From: Rubrivivax sp.
GTDB lineage: Bacteria > Pseudomonadota > Gammaproteobacteria > Burkholderiales > Burkholderiaceae_C
Direction: 5' to 3'
Length of the DNA stretch: 64,000 bases
Assembly (NCBI GenBank): GCA_030680415.1
Contig: JAUXVE010000098.1
Location: forward strand, 33,897-97,896
Shown here: positions 48,326 to 56,609 of the stretch, one piece after another
How positions within the stretch are numbered: the stretch's first letter is position 1
How the letters are laid out: each line of letters opens with the position of its first letter
Position numbers and translations under genes: made by a program
The notes under the pieces: generated by a model
What the model was told of the DNA's origin: nothing
Seen by the model: the letters and a program-made list of their open reading frames with translations, nothing else
Databases searched by the model: none

Positions 48326-48688
48326 GCCGAGTTCGCCGGCCAGCGACTCCAGTGCCTCGAAGGCGCGACGGGCGTGGCCCTGACGGCGGTGCTCGGGCCG
48401 CACCTCCACGTCGTAGACGAAGGCCGTGCGGCGGCCGTGCTGCGACTGCACCGCGAACCACAGGTGGCCCACGAGCGGGCCGCCTGCCGTGGCGCGGATC
48501 TCGAGCAGGACGTTGTCGGGCGTGGCCAGGCCCTGCGGCAGCTCGCTCTGGAATTCAGCGCGCGAGCGCGCGAGCGCGCCGGCCTCCGGCCAGCGGCCGG
48601 CAGCCACGTTGTCGCTGGCATAGGCCGCAATCGACGAGGCCATGACGTCGGCGAACACTTCGAGGCGCATCGGAACGAGGAAGGTCAT
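48113..48688 (-). pseudogene. GNAT acetyltransferase, C-terminus lost and fused out of frame to tcuB
   Basis: The first 121 residues (start 48688, MTFLVPMRLEVFADVMASSI) look like a GNAT N-acetyltransferase, including [20 protein letters not shown], the acetyl-CoA loop. After GELGVR (near 48325) the translation changes to unrelated residues. These come from reading the tcuB fragment in the wrong frame, and they stop at 48113. The GNAT C-terminal strand and helix (normally LGLHVFGHN-like) are absent. Confidence 0.7.
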
Positions 48689-48844
48689 GGCGGGGCCAGC
48701 GGCTGGCGCGGACGGCTGCGGGGTCACGATGATCGCATCGGCCGTGGCGGCGTGCCAGGCGTGACCAGCGCCGCGCCGGCCGCCAGTGCGGGCGTCTACA
48801 TTCGACGCTTCGCCCAGGCAAGGTCGCCGAGCACAGGATTGCGC

Positions 48845-50143
48845 ATGAACATGACTCTCGCCCGCCCCGAGGCCGGCGACGCCCAGACCGCCGTCGTGCT
48901 GCTGGCCAATGGCGTGCGCGTCGTCACGATCCCGCTGCCGCACCTGCAGACCGCGAGTGTGGGCGTCTACGTGCGCGCCGGCAGCGCCCACGAGCCGCGG
49001 GCGCTCAACGGCATCAGTCATTTCGTCGAGCACATGGTCTTCAAGGGCACCGCCGGGCGCGACGTGCACCGCATCAACCTCGACGCCGAGTGCCTGGGCG
49101 CCGAGGTCAACGCCCACACCGACAAGGACCACACTGCCTACTACATGCGCGGCCGCGGCGAGCACGCGGCGGATTTCGTGCACATGCTGGCCGACATCGT
49201 GCAGCACGCCACCTTCCCCGAGGCCGAGCTGGCGCGCGAGCGCGAGGTGCTGCTGCAGGAGGCCATCGAAGTCGCCGACGACCCCATGGACACCGCCTAC
49301 CAGCTGTTCGACCACGCCTGCTGGGGCCTGCACCCGGCGGCGCAGGCGGTGATCGGCCCGCGCGGCAACATCGAACGCCTGCAGCGCGCCGACCTCGTGC
49401 GCTGGGTGGCACGCCATTACTGCGGCGGCAACGTCGTCGTCGTGGCCGCCGGCCCGATCGACCCCGATCACATCGCACGCGAAGTCGAGGTGGCTTTCGG
49501 CGCCCTGCCGCAAGGGCAGGGCGAGGGCGTGATGCCGCCGGTGTACGCCGGGGGTGTGCGCTCGCGGCGTCTGCCGGGCAGCAGCCAGACGCACCTGGTG
49601 CTGGGATTTCCGATCGCTGGCCGTAGCGACGACGACCCGGCCAGCGAACTGGCAGCGGCGGTCTTCGGCGAAGGCATGAGCTCACCGCTGCTCAGCGAAC
49701 TGCGCGAACGGCGCGGCCTCGTCTACCACGCCTCCTGCACGGCCGACCGCTACGACCTGTGCGGGCAATTCGTCATCGAGGCCTCGGTCGCACCCGACAA
49801 GCTCGACGAGTGCCTGCGCGAGTTGATGAAGCTGCTGGCGCGCCAGGCACGGGCCACCGAGGCGATGGACCTGCAGCGCGCGCGCAACCAGCTTGCCGTG
49901 CGCCTGTTGCGCGACCGCGACCGCCCGGCGCAGCGCATGGAGCAGGCCGCACTGGACCTGTTCGCGCTCGGCCGCGTGCGGCCGCGCGACGAACAGTTGG
50001 CGCGGCTCGACGCCGTCAGCGCGGCGGGCGTGAGCGCGGTCTTCCAGCGCCTGCTGGCCGCAGGCGCGGCCTTGGCACTGGCGGGCCATGTCGGCAGCGG
50101 TGCGGCTGAACGCGCGCGAGCCCTGGTGCGGCCAGCGGCATGA
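48845..50143 (+). CDS. M16 family zinc peptidase
   Basis: This 432-residue peptidase (insulinase/processing-peptidase type) has the inverted zinc motif HFVEH (ISHFVEHMVFKGT) and the third ligand Glu about 75 residues later (EVLLQEAIEVADDP). The C-terminal half has the second M16 domain (RERRGLVYHASCTADRYDLC). M16 peptidases often come in pairs, with one inactive; here it is single. Localisation is probably cytoplasmic, as no signal peptide is visible. Confidence 0.92.
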   Translation: MNMTLARPEAGDAQTAVVLLANGVRVVTIPLPHLQTASVGVYVRAGSAHEPRALNGISHFVEHMVFKGTAGRDVHRINLDAECLGAEVNAHTDKDHTAYYMRGRGEHAADFVHMLADIVQHATFPEAELAREREVLLQEAIEVADDPMDTAYQLFDHACWGLHPAAQAVIGPRGNIERLQRADLVRWVARHYCGGNVVVVAAGPIDPDHIAREVEVAFGALPQGQGEGVMPPVYAGGVRSRRLPGSSQTHLVLGFPIAGRSDDDPASELAAAVFGEGMSSPLLSELRERRGLVYHASCTADRYDLCGQFVIEASVAPDKLDECLRELMKLLARQARATEAMDLQRARNQLAVRLLRDRDRPAQRMEQAALDLFALGRVRPRDEQLARLDAVSAAGVSAVFQRLLAAGAALALAGHVGSGAAERARALVRPAA

Positions 50144-50326
50144 AGCGTGGCGCGTGCGCTCGCCCGTTGTACCGAAGCTGCGGCCCTGCCACCGGCCGGG
50201 CATCAAGCATTGACCGCCGTCAAGCTGCCCGTCATGCTCCGCTGGTCCACTCATGGCAGGTGTCGGTGATCATGATGCCGATCATTGGGCGGGGTCCAGC
50301 GTCTCACACACTAGAGGAGCATCGAG

Positions 50327-50902
50327 ATGGCAACGAAGAAGAGTCTGATGACCAAGATCGGCGACGCCGTGGAGGCGGCCAAGGACAAGGCACAAGAGAT
50401 GGGCGCATCGCTCGTCAAGCGCGCTGAAGGCGCCGCGGCGGACGCCAGGCGCGAGGTGAAGAAGGCGTCGGCCGTGGTCGAGAAGAAGGCGCGTGCAGCC
50501 AAGGCCGAGGTGCAGCGCAAGGTGCACGAGGTCGAGGTCGAAGCCAAGAAGGCCATCGGCCAGGCGCAGCGCAAGGCCAAGGTTGCCAAGGCCGATGGCG
50601 AGAAGGCGCTGGGCAAGGCCGAGCGCGCCGTCAAGCGCCAGGTCAAGGCCGCGGCCACGGGGGCGAGGAAGGCCGCCGTGAAGGTCGAGCAGGCGATGGC
50701 CTCGAAGAAGAAGGCGGCTGCCAAACGCGCGGCCCCGGCGGCGAAGAAGCCCGCTGCGCGCAAGGCCGCTGCAGCGCCTGCGAAGAAGGCGGCTGCTGCG
50801 CCGGCGAAGAAGGCCGCCGCCAAGAAGGCGCCGGCCCAGAAGGCAGCTGTCAAGAAGGCGCCGGCCAAGAAGGCAGCGGCCAAGAAGGCGCCTGCGCTCT
50901 AG
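50327..50902 (+). CDS. histone H1-like Lys/Ala-rich DNA-binding protein
   Basis: The 191-residue protein is extremely basic. The first half is a coiled-coil-like amphipathic region, somewhat like phasins (KIGDAVEAAKDKAQEMGASL). The second half consists of repeats of the APAKKAAAKK type. This composition matches bacterial histone H1-like proteins (AlgP, BpH1), which compact DNA and affect gene regulation. The repeat number is likely variable between strains. GAGGAG precedes the start. Confidence 0.85.
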   Translation: MATKKSLMTKIGDAVEAAKDKAQEMGASLVKRAEGAAADARREVKKASAVVEKKARAAKAEVQRKVHEVEVEAKKAIGQAQRKAKVAKADGEKALGKAERAVKRQVKAAATGARKAAVKVEQAMASKKKAAAKRAAPAAKKPAARKAAAAPAKKAAAAPAKKAAAKKAPAQKAAVKKAPAKKAAAKKAPAL

Positions 50903-50937
50903 ACGAAGTACCGCCCTGCGGCCCTTGCCGCAGGCGC

Positions 50938-52416
50938 TCAGAACACCGTGCCGTCGCTGTCGATCGTCAGCGGCGGCGCGCCGTCGCTGCGCAGTTCGGC
51001 AGCGATCGCGCGCCCGGCGGCCCAGGTGCCGCCTTCCAGGATGCAGGCCAGCGGCAGTTCTGCGGCCGTCTTGCCCAGACGCGCGCGCACGAGCGTGGCC
51101 AGTTCGTCGAGCAGTGTCACCGTGAGGGCGCGCCATTCGACGATGAACTCGTCGCCCGGCTTCCATGTGCGCGCCAGGTCGCGCGCGTCGCGCGGCACGA
51201 TCACGCCGCAGTCGATGAGCAGGCCGCCGTTGCGGTATTCGGGCAGGCCGGTCAGCGCGTCGATCCCGGTCACCTGCACGCCGGCCCACTGCAGCGGCTC
51301 CACCAGCGAGTAGCTCAGCCACTGGCCGAGCTTGTGCAAGGGCACCCAGCCGTCGGTGGTGGTGTCGATGGTGTTGCCGCCGACGGCGGCACCGGCCCAG
51401 CGGTGCGGCCATGCGTCACCGGCCGGCAGACCCTGCACGCGGCTGCCGCTGGTGAAGATCGGTGACAACACGCGCAGCACCGCGCCCAGCACCTCGGCGG
51501 CGCTGACTTCGGTGCGCGTGCCGCCGGCGGTGAGCTGGTCGTACAGCAGGCCGGGCCGCGCCTGCAGGCCGCTGCGCGCGGCCTCTGCAGCCAGCACGTC
51601 GCCGAGTCGGCTGACGAGCCCGGCACGGCCCTCCAGCCCGACCATGGGGTTGGCCGGCGCGACCTGGAACACGCCGCGCAGCACGGCCGCGTCCACCAGC
51701 TTGAGCGTGGTGGCATCGGCTCGCAGTGGGTCGCTCTTCGACGCCGAGAAGACACCGGCGACGAAGGCGCGCAGGCTGGCCACGGCCAGGCCTTCGGAGC
51801 GCGCATAGACGCCGCCGGCATCGGCGCCGCTCTGGGCCCGTGCCGGCGCAGCTGCGGGTGCCGGCGCGGGGCCGGTGGTGGCGGTGTCGTGGGGGCTGTC
51901 GTCGCGACCGTCATTGGGAATGCCGGCGGCGGCCGCCGCCGGCCCCTTGGCCGCGCGGTCGAGCAAGGCCAGCAGCTCGTCGCTGGCATGGCGCTGCACC
52001 GGCAGCGCCGCGGCGGCGACCTCGTGCCGTTCGGCGTAAGACCAGCGGCCGCCGGCACCGGCGCCGAGCAGCACGCTCAGCACCGTGAGGTCGAAGCGCG
52101 CGCGCGCCATCTCGGCCACCGAACGGCCGGCCAGCAGCGCGTCGAACTCGGCCTTGCGATCGACGTCGCCGGCCTCGAAGTGGCGCCAGCGGCTGTGACA
52201 GGGGATGTTCAGGTCGGGGTAGCGCCGCAGCGTCAGCGCCGCCACACGCTCGGCGGCGGCCGGCAGCTGGCTGCGGTCGAGCGTGAAATGGGTGCTGACG
52301 TTGTTGGCCACCGAGCGTGTGATGGCCGCGCAACGCGCGCGCACGGTGCCGGGGTGGGCGAGCCGCGCCAGCGGGTGCGGCGACGGCGGTACCCCTTCGA
52401 GCGGGGTCTCACTCAT
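50938..52416 (-). CDS. DUF1688 / URC4-Urg3 family protein
   Basis: This 492-residue protein matches the DUF1688 family, whose fungal members (URC4/URG3) take part in uracil catabolism. Motifs are YPDLNIPCHSRWRHFEAGDV, RPGLLYDQLTAGG and KLGQWLSYSLVEPLQWAGV. A region of about 45 Ala/Pro/Gly-rich residues (about 160-205) looks like an inserted linker that relatives do not need. No other uracil-degradation gene is visible nearby, so its role here is inferred only from the family. Confidence 0.8.
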   Translation of the reverse strand: MSETPLEGVPPSPHPLARLAHPGTVRARCAAITRSVANNVSTHFTLDRSQLPAAAERVAALTLRRYPDLNIPCHSRWRHFEAGDVDRKAEFDALLAGRSVAEMARARFDLTVLSVLLGAGAGGRWSYAERHEVAAAALPVQRHASDELLALLDRAAKGPAAAAAGIPNDGRDDSPHDTATTGPAPAPAAAPARAQSGADAGGVYARSEGLAVASLRAFVAGVFSASKSDPLRADATTLKLVDAAVLRGVFQVAPANPMVGLEGRAGLVSRLGDVLAAEAARSGLQARPGLLYDQLTAGGTRTEVSAAEVLGAVLRVLSPIFTSGSRVQGLPAGDAWPHRWAGAAVGGNTIDTTTDGWVPLHKLGQWLSYSLVEPLQWAGVQVTGIDALTGLPEYRNGGLLIDCGVIVPRDARDLARTWKPGDEFIVEWRALTVTLLDELATLVRARLGKTAAELPLACILEGGTWAAGRAIAAELRSDGAPPLTIDSDGTVF

Positions 52417-52481
52417 GGCTGTGCCCCTGCACCCGCGCCAGGTCTTCGGTGCCCGGCACCCGTCGGTAAAGCTCACCCCAG

Positions 52482-52507
52482 CCCTCTGCCGCCCAGGCGG
52501 GAGAGGG
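52482..52507. repeat. intergenic palindromic repeat (CCCTCTCCC type), copy 3
   Basis: CCCTCTGCCGCC and GGCGGGAGAGGG form a stem around CA, preceded by GCTCACCCCAG. It is a degenerate third copy of the repeat seen at 20846-20934 and 34075-34169. Confidence 0.6.
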
Positions 52508-52515
52508 CGCCATGC

Positions 52516-52581
52516 AGTTCACACTGGCGCAGGTTCCTGGGTCGGGGGCTATAGAGTTCACGTTCGCGCAGGTTCCTGGGT
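52516..52581. repeat. two 27-base direct repeats between the DUF1688 and ParA-like genes
   Basis: AGTTCAC..GCGCAGGTTCCTGGGT occurs at 52516-52542 and again at 52555-52581, differing at 3 of 27 positions. The two are 39 bases apart start to start, directly after the palindromic repeat copy 3. No gene fits here. The function is unknown. Confidence 0.65.
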
Positions 52582-52651
52582 AGGAGAGGGGAGAGGGGCA
52601 GAAGATACGCCATCGGCCGGCCGGCGCCGCAGCCACCGCCATCCGCCGCTG

Positions 52652-53377
52652 CTAGGCGCCGACCTTGGTGATCTCGCCGAAGGCATGGTTCAGCCACAGC
52701 TTGAGCCGTTGGCGCTCCATCAGCCCCAGTCCCGGGCCATCGATCGCCGAGCCGTTCTTGGCCAGCCAGAAGCTGGCGTTGCGGGCGTCGATTTTCTGCA
52801 CCACGGCGTCGTGCAGTCGCTTGATGTCGACGACGCGGGCGCCCAGGCCGAGCGCACGTTCGAGCTGACCCGAACGTTCGAGCTGGCCGAAGTCGTCGCC
52901 GCGCAACTGGTTGCGCACCAGCACGTAGTGCAGGCGCTGGCCGAAGCGGTCGAGCAGCCGCGCCAGCAGGTCCACCGAATCGCGGCCCGAGTCCATCACG
53001 TGCCAGTAGTTGAGCGTGATGCCGGAGAGGTCGGCCATGTCGAGCACGCCGGATTCGTCCATCCACTTCACCAGTGGCTCGTGCGTCTGCGCGGCCAGGT
53101 CGACGAGCACGCGGCTGCCGGCTTGTTCGACGGCGTCCTCGATGATCTTGTCCAGCGCCTCGTAGCGGTCGACCAGCACCGGCGACGCGTAGTCGGCGTA
53201 GAAGCGCATCAGCGAGCCGTGCGAGCGGTCGGTGTCGAAGCCGACGAAGGGCAGCTGGTGGTCGATGAAGTACTGCGCCAGCAGGCGCGACATCATCGAC
53301 TTGCCGACGCCGCCCTTTTCGCCGCCAATGAGGTGGACCTTGGAAGTGGGCTTGTTCTCTAAGGTGGGGACTTGCAT
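52652..53377 (-). CDS. ParA/MinD-like P-loop ATPase
   Basis: This 241-residue protein is a deviant Walker A ATPase (KVHLIGGEKGGVGKSMMSRL, with the signature Lys before GG) of the ParA/MinD/SIMIBI type. It has VGFDTDRSHGS and RVLVDLAAQTHEP as the other nucleotide motifs. It resembles plasmid mobilisation and partition ATPases, but no ParB, relaxase or other transfer gene is here. The start is uncertain; 53377 (MQVPTLENK) is chosen over 53419. It is divergent from lipB. Confidence 0.72.
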   Translation of the reverse strand: MQVPTLENKPTSKVHLIGGEKGGVGKSMMSRLLAQYFIDHQLPFVGFDTDRSHGSLMRFYADYASPVLVDRYEALDKIIEDAVEQAGSRVLVDLAAQTHEPLVKWMDESGVLDMADLSGITLNYWHVMDSGRDSVDLLARLLDRFGQRLHYVLVRNQLRGDDFGQLERSGQLERALGLGARVVDIKRLHDAVVQKIDARNASFWLAKNGSAIDGPGLGLMERQRLKLWLNHAFGEITKVGA

Positions 53378-53454
53378 GGCTGTGCGGGGCTGGGTGCAGC
53401 AGTCTGTGAGGCCATCCATTGTGCAACGCAGCGGCCGCTAGACTCTTCCCCGTC

Positions 53455-54114
53455 ATGCATACGATCAACCTGGGCCGCCGCCCCTGCGCCGAAGTCGAGG
53501 CCGCGATGCGCGACTACACCGCGGCGCGCGGCCCCGACACCGAGGACCAGCTCTGGCTCGTCGAACACGAGCCCGTCTTCACGCAGGGCGTGGCCGGACA
53601 CGAAGCGCATGTGCTGGCCGCCGGCGAGATCCCGGTGCTGCGCACCGACCGCGGCGGCCAGGTCACCTACCACGGGCCGGGGCAGGTGGTGGCCTACCCC
53701 CTGCTGGACCTGCGGCGACTGGGCCTCTACGTCAAGGAATATGTCTTCCGTATCGAGGAGGCGGTGCTCGACACCCTGGCTTCGTACGGCATCACCGGCC
53801 ACCGCGTGCGCGGTGCCCCGGGCGTCTACGTGCGGCTGGCGGATCCGTTTGGCCACGCGCGCCTGGAACCGGTCGGCGCGGACCCGTTTCACGGCCTGGG
53901 CAAGATCGCGGCGCTGGGCATCAAGATCAGCCGGCACTGCTGCTACCACGGCCTGGCGCTGAACGTGGCGATGGACCTGGAGCCGTTCTCGCGCATCGAT
54001 CCCTGCGGTTATGCGGGCCTGCAGACGGTGGACCTGCGCACGCTGGGCGTGGGCGCCGATGTCGACACGGCTGCGGCGCGGCTGGCCGCCGCGCTGGGCC
54101 GGCGACTGGGCTGA
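53455..54114 (+). CDS. lipB: lipoyl(octanoyl) transferase
   Basis: LipB moves octanoate from acyl carrier protein to lipoyl domains such as GcvH. The 219-residue protein has [20 protein letters not shown], the catalytic lysine in [12 protein letters not shown] and the catalytic Cys in [11 protein letters not shown]. All are intact. lipA is not directly next to it, as in many relatives, but 2.5 kb downstream after three other genes. Confidence 0.96.
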   Translation: MHTINLGRRPCAEVEAAMRDYTAARGPDTEDQLWLVEHEPVFTQGVAGHEAHVLAAGEIPVLRTDRGGQVTYHGPGQVVAYPLLDLRRLGLYVKEYVFRIEEAVLDTLASYGITGHRVRGAPGVYVRLADPFGHARLEPVGADPFHGLGKIAALGIKISRHCCYHGLALNVAMDLEPFSRIDPCGYAGLQTVDLRTLGVGADVDTAAARLAAALGRRLG

Positions 54115-54128
54115 GAGCCTGTGAAGAC

Positions 54129-55079
54129 ATGAATCGCAGGCTCTGGGCGGCCGTGCGTCGGCGCTGCAGTTCGTGGCTCGGTGCCCTGGTCGCGCTGGCC
54201 TGCGCCGGCGGGGTCCTGCTGGGCGGCGCGGCGCAGGCCAGGGACGACACCGCCCAGGCGCTGGCCGGCCGCCTCCAGGCCTTGCGGGCGACGCTGTTGG
54301 CCAGCCCGCTGGGCGTGCCGCTGGTGGTCAGCTCGGTCGAGGAAGGCGACCTCGTGCATGGCGAGGTCCACGCCCTGCTGGCGCAGCCCTTCGACGGCCT
54401 GGCGTCCCGGCTGAACAAACCGCGCGAGTGGTGCGAGCTGGTGCTGCTGCACCTCAACATCAAGGGCTGCACGCACGAGCAGGCCGCGGGCCGCGACTGG
54501 CTCACCTTCTACGGCGGGCGCAAGGTCTACGAGGCAACGGCCGATGCCTACGCGCTGCGACTGGCGTTCACGGTGGTCGATGCCGGCGCCGACCATCTGC
54601 ATGTCGACCTGAACGCGGCCTCCGGGCCGATGGGCACCCGCGACTACCGCATCTCGCTGTCGGCCATCCCCGCGGCGCAGGGCAGCTTCGTGCGTTTCAG
54701 CTATGCCTACCGGACCTCGGCACTCAGCCGCCTGGCCGCCCGCACCTACCTGGCGACGCTGGGCCGCGACAAGGTCGGCTTCACGCGGGTCGGCATGGGC
54801 AGCGACGGCCAGCCGCAGTACGTGGCCGGCCAGCGCGGCATCGTCGAGCGCAACGCCGTGCGCTACTACCTGGCAATCCAGGCGCGTCTGGAAGGCCCCG
54901 CCTTGCCGCCCGAGCAGCGCTTCGAGCAGACGCTGCAGCGCTGGTTCAACCTCACCGAGCGCTGGCCACGGCAATTGCACGAACTCGACCGCGCCGACTA
55001 CCTGTCGGCCAAGCGCCGGGAACGCGCCGAGCAGGTGAAGCTGCAGCAGACGATCGACAGCGCCGGCCGCCGGCCCTGA
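54129..55079 (+). CDS. conserved hypothetical secreted protein
   Basis: This 316-residue protein has a signal peptide (about 1-38, ending GGAAQARD). I do not recognise its domain. Features are a conserved-looking REWCELVLLHLNIKGC segment and a mixed alpha/beta body with TFYGGRKVYEATADAY and LSRLAARTYLATLGRDKVGF. The C-terminal helix contains LNLTERWPRQ-like sequence. It lies 14 bp after lipB on the same strand and may be co-transcribed. Confidence 0.6.
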   Translation: MNRRLWAAVRRRCSSWLGALVALACAGGVLLGGAAQARDDTAQALAGRLQALRATLLASPLGVPLVVSSVEEGDLVHGEVHALLAQPFDGLASRLNKPREWCELVLLHLNIKGCTHEQAAGRDWLTFYGGRKVYEATADAYALRLAFTVVDAGADHLHVDLNAASGPMGTRDYRISLSAIPAAQGSFVRFSYAYRTSALSRLAARTYLATLGRDKVGFTRVGMGSDGQPQYVAGQRGIVERNAVRYYLAIQARLEGPALPPEQRFEQTLQRWFNLTERWPRQLHELDRADYLSAKRRERAEQVKLQQTIDSAGRRP

Positions 55080-55132
55080 CCCGGCGCGAAAATCCGGCTC
55101 CAGGCCAACGCATTCCGAAGGCAGAACACAGC

Positions 55133-55495
55133 GTGCGCAAACCGGCAAGCGGCGGGCTCGTCTACGCCACCGAAGGTGGCCGCATGTGCCCGGTCTGTCG
55201 CCGGCCGCAGGCGGCATGCGGCTGTGGCGAACTGGCCGCTGCCGCGCGCCGGGGCGACGGCGTCGTACGGGTCAGCCGCGAGACCCATGGCCGCGGCGGC
55301 AAGGCGGTGACCGTGATCCGCGGCATCGACCGCGACGAGGCGACGCTGGCCGCTCTGGGCAAGCGCCTGCGCACGGCATGCGGCTCGGGCGGCACCGTCA
55401 AGGGCGGTGTGCTGGAGGTGCAGGGCGATCACCGCGAGCGCATCGTCGCGCTGCTGCAGCAGGACGGCTACACGGTCAAGCGCGCCGGCGGCTGA
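55133..55495 (+). CDS. SUI1-type translation initiation factor (YciH-like)
   Basis: This 120-residue protein has the SUI1/eIF1 fold (VRVSRETHGRGGKAVTVIRG, LRTACGSGGTVKGGVLEVQG) and an N-terminal Cys-rich segment (CPVCRRPQAACGCG) that looks like a small zinc-binding knuckle. Bacterial YciH discriminates against poor start codons in some species, but its role is not settled. The GTG start at 55133 gives the normal N-terminus. Confidence 0.88.
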   Translation: MRKPASGGLVYATEGGRMCPVCRRPQAACGCGELAAAARRGDGVVRVSRETHGRGGKAVTVIRGIDRDEATLAALGKRLRTACGSGGTVKGGVLEVQGDHRERIVALLQQDGYTVKRAGG

Positions 55496-55531
55496 CGCGC
55501 CGCACCGGCGCACCCCGCGAACGACCGTGGA

Positions 55532-56278
55532 TCAGCGCTCTTCGCGGTGGGCCAGGCGTTGCAGCGCCGGCGCGTCGAGCAGCTGGACATGCCGCTGCGT
55601 GACCTCGAGCACCCCGAGGTCGCGCATCCTCGACAGCATGCGGCTCACGGTCTCGAGCTTGAGACCGAGAAAGCTGCCCATTTCGTCGCGCGTCATGCGC
55701 AGCACGAGCGAGGTTGCCGGGCTGCCGCGTGCGTGCATGCGTTGCGTCAGGTCGAGCAGGAAAGTCGCCACGCGCACTTCGGCGCACATGCTGCCCAGCA
55801 GCAGCATCATGTCGTGGCCGCGCACGATCTCGCGGCTCATGAGCCGCTGGAACTGGTGCCGCAGTTCGCTGGATTCCAGCAGCCGGCTTTCCAGTTCCTC
55901 GTAGCCGATGGTGCAGACCGCCGCATCTTCCAGTGCCACGGCATCGCTGTGGTGGCGCCCGCTGCCGATGCTGTCGAGGCCGAGCCACTCGCCGCTGAGC
56001 TGGAATCCGGTGACCTGGCTGCGCCCGTCCTCGAGCGACAGGCAGGTCTTGAACAACCCGCTTTGCACTACGTAGAGCGACGTCAGGCGGTCGCCGGAAC
56101 GATAGAGCAGCGAACCGCGCTCGACCGTGCGACGCGTACCCGCCAATTCGAGCAAGCCCGCGGCGACGTCAGGGTGGGACTCCTCCAGGGGCGGCAGGCC
56201 GACCACCCGCAGGCGCGGTCTTTCAACTTCGGACGGCGCAGGCTCGACAAGGCGGACGGATGCGTGTGATACAGGCAT
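55532..56278 (-). CDS. Crp/Fnr family regulator without the FNR cysteine cluster
   Basis: This 248-residue regulator has a cyclic-nucleotide-binding-type beta-barrel (GSLLYRSGDRLTSLYVVQSG), a dimer helix and a C-terminal helix-turn-helix (MTRDEMGSFLGLKLETVSRM) like that of FNR. The N-terminal Cys set that binds the oxygen-sensing [4Fe-4S] cluster in FNR is absent (no Cys in the first 75 residues). It therefore probably does not sense oxygen directly by that route. It is convergent with the SUI1 gene. Confidence 0.85.
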   Translation of the reverse strand: MPVSHASVRLVEPAPSEVERPRLRVVGLPPLEESHPDVAAGLLELAGTRRTVERGSLLYRSGDRLTSLYVVQSGLFKTCLSLEDGRSQVTGFQLSGEWLGLDSIGSGRHHSDAVALEDAAVCTIGYEELESRLLESSELRHQFQRLMSREIVRGHDMMLLLGSMCAEVRVATFLLDLTQRMHARGSPATSLVLRMTRDEMGSFLGLKLETVSRMLSRMRDLGVLEVTQRHVQLLDAPALQRLAHREER

Positions 56279-56609
56279 GAAACCTCACTGAGAATCGTTC
56301 AACGGCTCGTCTTCCAGGCCGTCAAGGTAGCCGACGGCGGTCAACTTGGCAAGGCTGACGCCGCAGAGGCGCCGGCGCGGGCAAGGTGTCCGCAACACGG
56401 CGTGCTCGCGGACTTGCTGATTGTGCACCGCGCTGTCACTGCAGCAGCGCCGCCTTGCGGGCGCGTGCCGCGCCGGCGCCCGCGCCACGGCGCACCGCGC
56501 CGGCAGCAGTCAAACACCTTCGTCGGTGGCGGCAAGGTGCCGTCGCTACACTCGGCAGCACCCCGAACCACCGCGTCCGCTGCGTTTGCCGCCGGGCGCC
56601 CGACGCCCC
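56279..56609. other. 331 bp gap between Fnr-like gene and lipA
   Basis: A minus-strand open frame of 67 codons (56285-56488) ends just before the Fnr-like start but is Arg/Ala-rich for most of its length and has no clear ribosome binding site. The rest is GC-rich with no recognised gene. It must hold the promoters of the divergent Fnr-like gene and lipA. No FNR-box was found by eye. Confidence 0.4.

Noticed and set aside
50210..50238. TTGACC with a CATGCT 17 bases later as a sigma-70 promoter for the histone-like gene
   Set aside because: The -10 box matches TATAAT at too few positions to support a call.
50700..50899. Repeated DNA in the Lys/Ala-rich gene as a CRISPR array
   Set aside because: The repeats are in frame, code for AKKA-type peptide repeats and have no unique spacers of constant length.
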